NCBI GenBank assembly: GCA_964036295.1
Contig: OZ038464.1
Coordinates: 3,352,501 to 3,416,500 of the forward strand
Length of the DNA: 64,000 nucleotides
DNA from: Plumapathes pennacea
Taxonomy: Eukaryota > Cnidaria > Anthozoa > Antipatharia > Myriopathidae
Direction: 5' to 3'
The translations under genes were made by a program, and so were the position numbers. The first letter of the stretch is position 1; each line of letters starts with the position of its first letter. The notes beneath the pieces were generated by a model. The model did no database searches, was not told the DNA's origin, and saw only the letters and a list, made by a program, of their open reading frames with translations. This document shows, piece after piece, positions 11,176-20,781 of the stretch.

Positions 11176-11560
11176 GAGAGGCGGTCACATCAGGGTGAGA
11201 GACGATCACATCAGGGTGAAAGACGGTCACATCAGGGTGAGAGACGGTCACATCAGGGTGCGAGGCAGTCACATCAGAATGAGAGGCGGTCACATCAGGG
11301 AGAGAGTCACATTAGGGTGAGTCACATCAGGGTGAAAGACGGTCACATCAGGGTGAGACGGTCACATAAGGGTGTGAGGCGGTCACATCAGGTAAGAGAC
11401 GGTCACATCAGGGTGAGCGACAGTCACATCAAAGTGGAAGGTGGTCACAGTGTGTGAGGCGGTCTTATCAGGGTGAGAGATGGTCACAGGAGGGTGTGAG
11501 GCAGCCACAGCAGGGTGTGAAGCGGTCAGAAGAGGGTGAGAGGCGGTTACGGCAGGGTGA
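11176..11560. repeat. Minisatellite C: 21-bp units
   Basis: Tandem GACGGTCACATCAGGGTGAGA-type 21-mers (with GGCGGTCACATCAGG, GGCAGTCACATCAG variants), decaying rightwards (GCAGCCACAGCAGGG, GCGGTCAGAAGAGGG). It shares GGTGAGAGACG with array B and continues its 21-bp register. Confidence 0.9.
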
Positions 11561-11949
11561 GTAATCCTGGCCTTGGTCTTGACCTGCCGAAGGCAAAGTT
11601 TTAAATTTTTTTGGGGGGGATCGAGAATTGGCCCACGCTGATTGGTTGGGGTGCTGGTCAGTGACGCCCTCTTCTGCCATGAGTAACAAATATGAATGAC
11701 GTATTGAAATCGCTGACACAATATGCAATAAAATTGCAGAAGTGCATAACTGCAATGTACTGCATCGTTTGCGCTGATACGATCAAAGCGTCAGAAAATC
11801 TGTCTTATAATCGATTTGTGCATTTTACGGCTTCAACTGTGACTGTTTCTGCCACCATGGTTTGGCTCACTGCCATGAAATGAAACCACTATTGAAAAAA
11901 TGTTGTTGTTTCACTGAAGTGGAGTCTAAGATAAACTTCTATCTGAGCC
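11561..11949. other. No gene recognised
   Basis: Flank of the minisatellite block; short T and G runs (11609-11620), no coding signal. Confidence 0.4.
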
Positions 11950-12150
11950 ACGTCTGCAGCTGGATGCTAGCTAATCAGCTTACTCTGAAAAAAATAAAGA
12001 AAATAATCCAGATTTATGGAAATTATTGGTAGTAGTGCCAATAATAATTATACCCGGCTTAGCAAGGTAGACTCCATCACAATTTCAACTGACAGCAAGC
12101 CTCTGGAGGAAGTTCAGGCTTTCCTATACCTGGGTATAGATATATTATGA
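11950..12150 (+). pseudogene. Non-LTR reverse transcriptase fragment
   Basis: Plus-strand pieces read ANQLTLKKIKK and, after frame breaks, VDSITISTDSKPLEEVQAFL followed by YLGIDI. These match the order 'N-x-L-x-L-N-x-x-K … x-x-V-x-x-F-x-Y-L-G-x-x-I' found after the catalytic core in LINE reverse transcriptases. Only this short piece remains; it is inactive. Confidence 0.65.
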
Positions 12151-12189
12151 AAGTCAAATGTTGACTAAGAAAATGACTGTTAGAGTCTA

Positions 12190-12444
12190 CAATCAGTGAC
12201 AAAAGTCTTGGGACACTCGCACAGTTTCAGTAATTTCTCTACTGTTTCAGTTGAAAGACAACCCCCCTCCCCCCGTTTAATGTTGAAGTGGCCTGAACTT
12301 GTTTTCCCAAACACACCCAACATTGTACAGAGGGGAATGGGGAGAAAAATGGTTTCGCGCCTTTAAGTAACGCTTAGTCAATGACTTGTGTCTGAGATAC
12401 ATCAATATTTTTGAAAGTGTCTCAAGAACTTTTGTCGCTGATTG
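12190..12444. mobile_element. MITE with TA target duplication
   Basis: 255 bp, termini CAATCAGTGACAAAAGTCTT and, inverted, AAGAACTTTTGTCGCTGATTG. Flanked by TA (12188-12189 and 12445-12446). The neighbouring tandem unit shows the unoccupied site GAGTGTAGCTTGCAATAA (TA at 12704-12705). TA duplication plus TIRs indicates mobilisation by a Tc1/mariner-type transposase. A relative with CCTGGCCAAAA termini lies at 28899-29158. Confidence 0.9.
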
Positions 12445-12794
12445 TAGTTTGCAATAAGCAAGCCCCCCCCCCCCCCCCCCCCCCCTTAAAAAAAATAAAA
12501 AGCTTTACTTATCTTTGTAACTGTTGTGTTTTGCTTCTGGGCCAGTGGATTGGAGCAATAATTCGTCAGGTAGTTGTCTCCCTCTAAGAAAAATAAAAGA
12601 ATTGCACGTCACTACTGAATAGGCCCTCTGCAGCAGGGTGGTCACAAACATGCTCAAATTTGGAAGTCAGATGTTAACTCAGCAAGAACTTACTGATAGA
12701 GTGTAGCTTGCAATAAACAAGCATGCCTCTCTTAATATAAAAAAAATACTTTATCTTTTTAATTGTTGCATTTTGCTTTTGGGCTGGTGGATAT

Positions 12795-13066
12795 ATTTGG
12801 ATGACAAAAATTCCGGGGGCTGCAAAATGCAACCTGGCCCAATTTGGCAGTCAGGAATTTTTCAAATTTAGTTATTTCTAAATTGGGCAGCACGTAGTCT
12901 GGTTATGTTTTAGTTATATTGTACACAAGCAACTAAATAATTGCTGTTGTTTGTACAGACATTTATTGTATTTTTCAAACTTCCAATATTAATCCCTAAT
13001 TGGACAGTTTGAAAAATTAAGAATATGGTAGTTGCTTGTATGGGATTTCGAGTGTACAATATAATT
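12795..13066. repeat. Dispersed repeat nested in tandem unit
   Basis: TTTCTAAATTGGGCAGC…GTAGTCT…TATATTGTACAC…TTGCTGTTGTTTGTA…GTGTACAATATAA matches 36967-37213 in the same orientation. It interrupts the tandem unit between TGGTGGATA and AGAGCAATAAT, so it arrived after the tandem duplication. Confidence 0.75.
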
Positions 13067-13160
13067 AGAGCAATAATATTCATCTGGTAGTTGCACCCCC
13101 CCCCCCCCCCCCTCTTAGAAAAAAGATGAAGATTGCCACTGAATAGGCCCTTTGCAGCAG

Positions 13161-13884
13161 GTTGCTCACACTTAAGGCTTGTATTCCAGCAATTTTTTCT
13201 ATACAAATCTTCTCAATATTTTTCATTTTAAAATGGTGCCAAATTTAATCCATAAAGGTTGTGAGCCTGAAACTTTGCACTCCTACAGCTTTTCATGCTC
13301 TTCCATTTCAGATGTACCAATCTGAAATGCCAGACAATCCAGCTGGGACTCTTTAGTGTGACCACCCATATATATTTTTGCCGGCATGTCTGTAATCAGA
13401 CTCAGAATACACTCTTTTGGGTAGTATTATGCCAGGAAATGTTACATATAACTTGAAATACAGCTGCAGTCTATCATATTTTAAACATCACAAAGTTGGT
13501 TTTTCACACAATTGACAAAATTGCTTGTTTGATTCGACAAGTGCATTTGCTAAACGACAGTTTACTCATTCCTCTTGTTCAGAATTATTTGAACTGAAAT
13601 TTGATAAATTTGGAGGGGGACATTTCAGACCAGGAGTCATTTCAGCCTGAACCAGAATGTCTGGCCAGACATTGCAACCTGGGCCAAAATGTCCAGGGGG
13701 ACAGACAAAACAGCCTGTTACACCAGCAATCAAAATGGTAATGAATTTTCCAGTCACATGGTGGATTTTGGTCTGTGAACCAGGCTGCCACAAAGGGGCT
13801 AATGATGATCTTACAAAGTCAAACAGAGGCCTTCAAGTTTCACTTTTCTAACCAAATTTCGACTCATGACTTTTCAGGATGGTA
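13161..13884. other. No gene recognised
   Basis: Intergenic. 13600-13760 has CCAGGAGTCATTTCAGCC and CTGGGCCAAAATGTCCAGGG-type motifs that suggest an old inverted-repeat element; ends are unclear. Confidence 0.35.
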
Positions 13885-14781
13885 TGACAGTAAAGGGTTT
13901 ATGTGCTCATGTTATAACTTGGCGACAGAAAGTCAAAAGCTAATTACCTCTCCAGGGGGGGTCTTCTTAATATAATATTGGCCCTCTCACATGTGGAGAA
14001 TCAAGGCACTATTTAATGGCAGCTGTGAGTGTTGCCAATTCTTTGGTTGTATGATTGTGGAAATCTGCTCCCCCTTCAGCCCTTGGCTGACATATCTGTA
14101 GTATCTGGCAGACAGGCGACAGAGATTCACAATAATTAGAGTGACATTTCTGGACACATTTGCAAAAATATGCTTTGCTCATGAACGAAGGAACACAGCT
14201 GTATGGTGTGACCATGACATATGTTTTGGCAAAGGTAAAGCATATTCTGAATTTTGTGCATTCGCTGATATGTTTGTTGACACATGATTTCATGACATAA
14301 TTGCAGATGCAGATCGACTGTGGTATGTCTAAGATGTTTGTTTATAAAATGGTCTCGAGCGGATTTTGTTGCTAATGAAAAACCAAATGAAAAAATCAAC
14401 AGGAAATTTTACTGTGAATCCTTTTCACCACTGTTTGAATAGCACGAGAAACAGGTTTGTTTGGCTGGAGTGTGTTACACTTGTTTGGTGTGTTACGTTA
14501 CGAAACTATTATAACGAGTCAAAATCTGGTTTATCTCACATAATATGTTTGTTGGCACATGATTTCGTGACATAACTGCAGATGCAGATCGACTGTGGTA
14601 TGTTTGAGTTGTTTGTTTATAAAGGTAATTGTCTCAAGTAGGTTTTGTCACTAATGAAAATCGACTGAAAAATCAACAGGAAATTTTACTGTGATTCCTT
14701 TTCACCACCGTTCGAAAAACAGCACGAGAAACAGGTTTGTTTGGCTGGAGTGTGTTACACCTTAATACGAAACTATTATAA

Positions 14782-14946
14782 CAGTGCTCGACGTTAATGG
14801 TTGCCCGCTTGCCCGGGGCAACCAAAACTTTTGGTCGGGCAGGTAAATTCAGGGCCGGGCAACCAGAAATTATGAAACTTTCCATTGCTTGAGGTCAATC
14901 TACAGTCTGAAGGGCAACCAACCTAAAACCTTAATGTCGAGCACTG
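14782..14946. mobile_element. 165-bp MITE nested in the left arm
   Basis: Termini CAGTGCTCGACGTTAA and TTAATGTCGAGCACTG, flanked by TATAA on both sides (14777-14781, 14947-14951). The opposite arm of the host element keeps the empty site (CTATTATAACGAG when reversed, near 17700), which proves insertion after the arms arose. Internal GGGCAACCA/TGGTTGCCC pairs make a hairpin. Confidence 0.9.
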
Positions 14947-15433
14947 TATAACGAGTCAAAATCTGGCTTACCTCACAGAAATTTACAGAACAACTTGAAA
15001 TATTTTGGCAAGCTATACCTTGCTCCTAACCTTTATGCTGATCAGCTCAAAATAATTTTATAGTAAACTGTCATGTTTGTGCATTTGTGTTTGGTCATGT
15101 ATGGTACGCAGCTGGCATGGTGTAAAACCCCGATCAAACGGTGATGATATTCGATAATGGTTCGAACTCTCACGCCCGTTTTGACAAACTAAATATCATG
15201 CACTATCATAGACTATCATCAACTAGCAAATAGTTTCACGTATGCTTTGCGGACCTATGTTTCATATAACCGGCGAAGAGAAAGATTAAAATTGCAATCA
15301 TAAGCAACAACAATATTCTTAGTGCAGCATTCTACAAAACACTTTGTACTGACCAATCCCCAAACATGTGTATAATAATTAAGAATCTAACATCGTTTGA
15401 TGAGTTCTTACTTCCAGAGAAGTCTCAACATAC

Positions 15434-15650
15434 CTGCATTTCATCTTCTTTGTAATGTTCGCATGCTACACTTGAATCCATATTCCGATGAGTTGCTTGT
15501 GTTGGGTACAACTGATTCGTCCAGCTTGCAACATTGAGCCCATAGAGCTTTGGTCTCTTCTTCAAGCCAAATATATTGTCCTCTTTCCTCAAACTCGTAT
15601 GCAAGCCAATGTGGAGGGTCTACAGGTGAAGAAAACAATTCTGGCTGCCA
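15434..15650 (-). CDS. Unidentified open segment in element core
   Basis: A minus-strand open stretch reads WQPELFSSPVDPPHWLAYEF… with acidic and aromatic content (QYIWLEEETKALWAQCCKLD), more protein-like than its surroundings. In another frame a short ATG-led piece (MDSSVACEHYKEDEMQ, 15481-15434) runs into a strong donor (GCAG|GTATGT). Either could be an exon of the element's own or a captured gene. I do not recognise it and found no partner exon. Confidence 0.25.
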
Positions 15651-15745
15651 TGTTTTGTTATGTTAGTTCCTAGTCCTCCTCAATTTTATCGCTTTTCCGA
15701 GGTCACATGTTTGCATGTTCTCAAGTGGAAATCGTCAAACGATGG

Positions 15746-15880
15746 CTATTTAACAATTATCCTACTCGGGCTTGCCAAATATGGATTGATAAATAACCAA
15801 CGAGGCGCTGCGCCGAGTTGGTTATTTATCAATTTATATTCGGCAAGCACGAGTAGGATAATTATTGTTTTAATAAAGAC
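15746..15880. repeat. Near-perfect hairpin, ~57-bp arms
   Basis: AATTATCCTACTCGGGCTTG…GATTGATAAATAACCAACG and its reverse complement …GTTGGTTATTTATCAATTT…CACGAGTAGGATAATTATTG face each other across AGGCGCTGCGCC. The palindrome is long enough to extrude or to form a stable RNA stem and looks like a compact MITE inside the element core. Confidence 0.85.
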
Positions 15881-16065
15881 TGGACCACAAAATACTCTTC
15901 AAAATGATTTTATTTGCCCAAAAAAAGACCGGAAAACGACTCAACTTCCGCTCCAAAAATACAATGATCACATGATTACCGCAACTTGCGAACGGGCTGA
16001 TAGCTGATTGAATGAAAATCGAGTGAAGAACACATTCTCATGGAATTACACCGTACAAACACTTC

Positions 16066-16903
16066 CAGAAGGAGTTTACAAAAATATCTTCAGGTGTGAT
16101 TGTTCGATTCCACTGACTAACCTTTGTTGGTACAGTTGTAAGCATCGCATTACGGGGGGAATCGCTTTCTTTGCTCGCCATGTGCCACATTTGTGATGCT
16201 GCTTGAAACTGACAACTGGCTGTGCTGAACAAGAACTATAGAGGCGCCCATAGATGACCCGTATGGACTTGATGTGACGACAGTGTTCGTTTTATTCTGA
16301 CAAGAATAATACACACAAAAACAACGTTGAAATACATGACTAATAAAATCGAGCGACAAACGCGTTCACGAACGGCAACAAAGATATAAATGTAATGAAA
16401 GGCTACAAAACACGGCTCGACAACTGAAATAACAACCTACCAAGTGTCCATACCCGCGTATGAGTGGAAATTAAAGGCGCTCTAAAAAGATAAACAATTC
16501 GCACGTGGAATATAACAAAACAAAATGGCGGATTAACTTCGAACTGCATGCTGGGACAAAAAAGGCAAACCGCTGACTAGCAAAGAGTGTTGAAGGTAGC
16601 CTCAACAAGAACTGAAGCTGGAGATGCTTGAACATCAGCAAGGAATATTGAAGAAGAAAACTATATTTGCCTCTGTGAGGGCAGAGTCGGTGGTGATGGA
16701 AAACTGTTTACATCGCGGAGGCGAACCAAAGTAGCGATCGATCAATGGCTGCTCGTATCGACTTGAGCGAAGGTGTCGTCTTGTTCCCTTTGCTGTTGTG
16801 TAAAAACACTTGAGCCACTCTGAAAAGATTGTGAAATCTGAAAAAACTCTCTCAACATTACTCACGCACGTGTTCATTGACCATATTTGTCCACCCATTG
16901 GAT
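16066..16903. repeat. Duplicated 0.83-kb segment, copy 1
   Basis: From CAGAAGGAGTTTACAAAAAT to TGTTCATTGACCATATT it matches 20782-21603 base for base apart from a handful of changes (C/T near 16116, T/C near 16538, C/T near 16667). It lies in the core of the 4.4-kb element. Minus-strand open stretches of 69 and 87 codons are present in both copies but show no domain I recognise. Same orientation in both places. Confidence 0.9.
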
Positions 16904-18597
16904 ATACAGTATAAACTAGAAGTAACCAAAGGTCAGGTGAATGCTGCCGAGGCTTACCCTCGCAGATTAAACCAAGTCAGAACACGGAAGCAAGAAAGTT
17001 TATTTCTTGTTTATTCACTCCTGGAGAAATAACGCGCGCAGCTACCTTCAATTTCTTTACGGGAAGTTGTACGGGAACAATAACGTAACGCGACTCGCAA
17101 AAATAAACCAAATGCGCAGTAATTGCTCGCGGGGTGTGGCCCCGGCGAGCTTAAACATAGGTCCGCAAAGCGTACGTGAAGCTATTTGCTAGTTGATGAT
17201 AGTCTATGATAGGTAGTTTGTGTTACAACGGGGCACGAACTATCATCGAATATTATCACCGTTTGATCGGGGTTTTACACTATGTTCTACTATGCCAGCT
17301 ACGTACTATGCATGACCAAACACAAATGCACAAACATGATAGTTTATTATATGATTATTTTGAGCTGATCGACATAAAAGGAGGAAAGTATAGCTTGCCA
17401 AAATATTTCAAGTCGTTCTGTAAATTTCTGCGAGGTAAGCCAGACTTTGACTCGTTATAGTACTTTCGTATTAACGTAACACACTCCAGCCAAACAAACC
17501 TGTTTCTTGTGCTCTTCGAACGGTGGTGAAATAGATTCACAGTAAAATTTCCTGTCGACTTTTCAGTCGATTTTTCATTAGCGACAAAACCCGCTAGAGA
17601 CAATTTTTGTAAACAAACAACTCAGACAAACCACAGTCGATCTGGTCATGAAATCATGTGTCAACAAACATATCATGCGAGGTAAACCAGATTTTGACTC
17701 GTTATAATAGTTTCGTAATGTAACACACTCCAGCCGAACAAACCTGTTTCTCGTGCTATTCGAACGGTGGTGAAAAGGATTCACAGTAAAATTTCCTGTC
17801 GATTTTTCATTAGTGACAGAATCCGCTCGAGACAATTTTATAAACAAACAACTCAGACATACCACAGTCGATCTGCATTTGCAATTATGGCATGAAATCA
17901 TGTGTCAACAAACATCAGCGAACGCAAAAAAACTCGGAATAAGCTTTTACCTTTGCCAAAACATATGTCATGGTCACACCATACAGCTGTGTTCCTTCTT
18001 TTGTGAGCGGAGCGTATATTCGCAAATGTGTCCAGAAATGTCGCTCTAAATGTGAATCTGTGTCGCCTGTTTGCCAGATACTACGGATATGTCAGCCGGG
18101 GCCTGAAGGGGGAGCAGATTTCCACATGCAACCAAAGAATCGGCAACGCTCACAGCCGCCATTAAATATGACTTCCACGTGCGAGAGAGCCAATTATATT
18201 TAGAAAACCCCTTCCCGGAGAGGTAATTTAGCTTCTGACATTCTGTCGCAAAGTTATAACATTAGCACGGAAACCCTTCACTGGAAATCTCTCTGTGCAT
18301 TCTTTGTGTTAAGTAGATAATAAAAGACAAACTTTCTCACAGGACCTGTACCACAGTGGCTTTTATATGGATAACACTTCATGCTCCTCCCCACTCAGTA
18401 GTTTTTGCCCCCTAGAGGGGGAGCATTTTAATGACCTAATGAGATGGGCCGAACGGCGATTCAACTATCGCCCAAACGCCGACATAGAAGCTATTTGCGT
18501 ATTGCAAATAGCTTCAAAAATGGAGTTTTTTTTTCTTCTGGGTCGAGAATCAGCACACGGTGATTGGTTCATATGATCACGTGATATGCGATGACGT

Positions 18598-18960
18598 AGA
18601 CCGCCGCCCGGTTGGCTCAGTTGGTTGAGTGCCGGTCTTTCGTGCGGGAGGTCGCGGGTTCGAACCCCGGCCGGACCAGCACTCAGGGTCTTAAAATAAT
18701 TGAAGAGAAGATGCTGCCTTTGTTTCTAACAGCAGATGGTAAGATCTTCACTTGGCTCGGCTGACTACGTAAAATGGCGGTCCCGTCTCCCTATACTTCT
18801 ATACTTGATGACAGGGGGGACGTAAAAGAACCACTGAGGACGTAAACAAATCTCTGGCAGTGACCACCCTCAGTGCCTGTTCTCCACAGTAATATGGCGA
18901 AGTCAAATTGTCGCTGAAAAGCCCCTTGAGGGGAGCATCAATAAAAATATGTATGTATGT
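18598..18960 (+). mobile_element. tRNA-derived SINE, near full length
   Basis: The head resembles a tRNA: box A TGGCTCAGTTGG (18613-18624) and box B GGTTCGAACC (18657-18666), ending CCGGACCA. A ~280-bp tRNA-unrelated body follows (TGCTGCCTTTG…CTATACTTCTATACTTGATG…CCACCCTCAGTGCCTG), then a tail ATGTATGTATGT. Cloverleaf pairing of the head is imperfect, so it is not a functional tRNA gene. Pol III internal promoters would drive it. A second, head-less copy lies inverted at 34085-34240. Confidence 0.88.
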
Positions 18961-19735
18961 AATTGACTTCGCTAAATAACTCGAGATGTGGCCAGTGAAT
19001 TGCTCGTTACTTGTGTGTAAAAGTTAACTGCATCCCATCCAAACTCAACACCATTGGGCTCTGTAGAACATGCACGGATAAATTGGATTTTAGGGAACGA
19101 TTTTGGCTTGCGTTCTTTAGTTCACCGCGGAAGCTTTGAGAATAGCCGTAAACTAAATGTTTGATGGATACCGCTCGGGGATTGCAAATTTCTCTGTCGC
19201 CGCTAAATATTTAGTCCCGACGAAACTTTCTGTGGCGGCACGAAATACCTCTGGGAAGATAACAGGCCGAAAACGGAAACCAAAGCTACGATGAGCTTTA
19301 GCCGCAAAACAATGGCGATTTATGCTTTACTTTGTACATGACATCTGTTGCCTCATAAAATTCTTCTGCTTATCGTACTTTGCCTGTTGAAATGTTTCTT
19401 TCATTCGATCATGTAGCCTTTGTTTCGCAATGGTCATTGTATACCAGATATGAAAATACACCGAAATAGTCCTGAGCATTGAGTTTGCAGTTCACAAATG
19501 ACTGAACACACTGTGAACAAAACCGCAATAATATTGACGTAAACAAGTGTCGTGTTACATTCCTCGCTTGTTACAGAACACGAAAACTCGAAAGCCTGAT
19601 AGAAGAAACGTATTCAGTTAATAAAAGAAAACACAAAAGTATTGAAGCGAAGGCTGGATTAATCGTGGCCTCTCGTTAGAAATAAGAGTCGAAGTCAAAC
19701 TGTCAAAAATCAATTGTGCATAAAAAGATATGTCA

Positions 19736-19905
19736 CGCATTCTCAAAATGCAGGGTCGCTCAACCTTTAAGAAGCAAGTGTATGAGTGTTGTAATGATAA
19801 TTTATAGTTTAATCAGGTTTCATTTGAGCAAGGTGTCAACAGCCAAGTTCTCTATAACTGTGTGATATTTTTCTGGTGAGAAACTGGAAGTCTCTCTTGG
19901 GAGTT
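19736..19905. mobile_element. CACTCCC-family MITE, copy inside dispersed repeat
   Basis: CTCAAAATGCAGGGTCGCTC…AGTGTATGAGTGTTGTAATG…TCTCTTGGGAGTTCCACTC. It is present at the equivalent place in the inverted sister repeat (55330-55497), so it was already there when the larger repeat spread. Confidence 0.8.
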
Positions 19906-19996
19906 CCACTCTTGTCCCTACTTTCCATTTTAGTATATTCTGGTCTCGACGCAACTCACGCCGCGAGCTCACAGGCAATGCCAGTCTGGTTTGTGA

Positions 19997-20250
19997 TAGG
20001 GTCTTAGTTTTCGTAAAACGGAGGGGTTATTACGAAAACTAAGACCCTCCCTTAAAACGCACGTAGAATCAAACAGATACCTCTGCTTGACTTTATTCGT
20101 TTGACTGTTCACCCTGGTCGCATCACGGAAGCAGATATGCTTGTTACGGCAAAGTTGTGATAGGGTCTTAGTTTTCGTAAAACGAAGGGGTTATTACGAA
20201 AACTAAGACCCCCCATTAAAACGCACGTGGAATCAAACAGACACTCGCAC
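19997..20250. repeat. Two direct copies of an 18-bp-arm hairpin unit
   Basis: GGGTCTTAGTTTTCGTAA…TTACGAAAACTAAGACCC forms a hairpin at about 20000-20049 and again at 20162-20211; each is followed by AAAACGCACGT(A/G)GAATCAAACAGA. Offset ~162 bp. A half-site GGGGGGTCTTCGTTTTCG follows at 20304. Confidence 0.85.
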
Positions 20251-20447
20251 AAAGTAACAACACAGCGCGGGCTCCTATGAGCCGTCTTGCGAGAGTTTTA
20301 GGGGGGTCTTCGTTTTCGCAAGAACCGTTTTCAAATTCATTTTCGTGAACTTAGTTACGTACAATTGTTGTCAGTAAAATAAACCACTGGTCAGTAAAAC
20401 CACTGGCGGAGACGCTTAGGCACGTCATTGCTTAGGCACCTGGCCTA

Positions 20448-20596
20448 AAAGGTCGTACGCCAAACAAACAAACAGACAAACTGACGAACATTAAATTTCG
20501 AGATGGCGACCCGCTTGGAGTCTCCAAATAAGGCGATACTACTGAATTAGCGCCGTGATTATTACCCTCGCTTCGCTCGGGGATTAAACAAAATAA
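20448..20596. repeat. Dispersed repeat, inverted relative to 29992
   Basis: GGTCGTACGCC…TTAAATTTCGAGATGGCGACC…GGAGTCTCCAAATA…GTGATTATTACCCTCGC matches the reverse complement of 29992-30125. Confidence 0.8.
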
Positions 20597-20781
20597 GCTT
20601 CTGGTTTATTTTGAAAAAGTAATATACTAAAAAACTCCGATATTTGGCCCAATAGTAGCTCCCATAGGGAGCCACACGTTCACGTTCAACCAATGCATGT
20701 TTATCTGTTTTACTGCCATCTCAACTCTGTCCGACTTAAACTTTGAAATGAATGAAAAAAAAAAAAAAAAAAAAAAAACAA

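Larger units (their letters stand above)
12140..13160. repeat. ~260-bp tandem repeat, three units, with insertions
   Basis: Blocks (ATGTTGACT…ACTGTTAGAGT; TTTGCAATAAGCAAGC; ATCTTTGTAACTGTTG; TGGGCCAGTGGAT; AGCAATAATTC; GGTAGTTG; CTGAATAGGCCCTCTGCAGC) repeat at about 12450-12640, 12660-12795 and 13065-13160. Unit one carries a MITE (12190-12444); unit two is split by a second repeat (12795-13066). C tracts at 12463-12485 and 13087-13112 occupy the same place in two units. Confidence 0.75.
13885..18285. mobile_element. 4.4-kb element with >1-kb terminal inverted repeats
   Basis: The left arm (about 13885-15245) is matched in reverse complement by the right arm (about 17143-18285). Collinear anchors include GCGACAGAAAGTC/GACATTCTGTCGC, ATTACCTCTCC/GGAGAGGTAAT, CATGACATATGTTTTGGCAA near 14214/17968, and ACCCCGATCAAACGGTGAT near 15127/17257. 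Each arm contains two ~260-bp internal tandem units (GCAGATGCAGATCGACTGTG at 14305 and 14577; matching inverted units right). The core (15246-17142) has no recognisable transposase. Structure fits a foldback-like or Mutator-like non-autonomous element; arms differ by substitutions and insertions, so it is not new. Outer ends are approximate. Confidence 0.8.
18530..19990 (+). repeat. Dispersed ~1.1-kb repeat, copy 1 (interrupted by SINE)
   Basis: Aligns in reverse orientation with 55240-56945. Shared anchors in order: CACACGGTGATTGGTTC, AATTGACTTCG, GGGAACGATTTTGGCTTG, CTAAATATTTAGTCCCGAC, AACCAAAGCTACGATGAGCT, CAGGCAAAGTACGATAAGC-type block, GCATTGAGTTTGCAGT, AGCGAAGGCTGGA, and the CACTCCC-family MITE at 19736-19905. 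No coding potential seen; possibly an old DNA transposon. Confidence 0.8.

Noticed and set aside
9182-11293. 703-codon and 549-codon open frames on the minus strand
   Set aside because: They run through 21-bp minisatellites whose period is a multiple of three and whose units lack stops in several frames on both strands; translation is a mere repeat of the DNA unit with no start context or domain.
9210-11560. CRISPR-like array
   Set aside because: Units are directly adjacent minisatellite repeats without unique spacers, in a eukaryotic genome.
18601-18673. Functional tRNA gene
   Set aside because: Box A and B are good but the stems pair imperfectly, the sequence continues into a SINE body with a tail, and the locus is an insertion with a known empty site.
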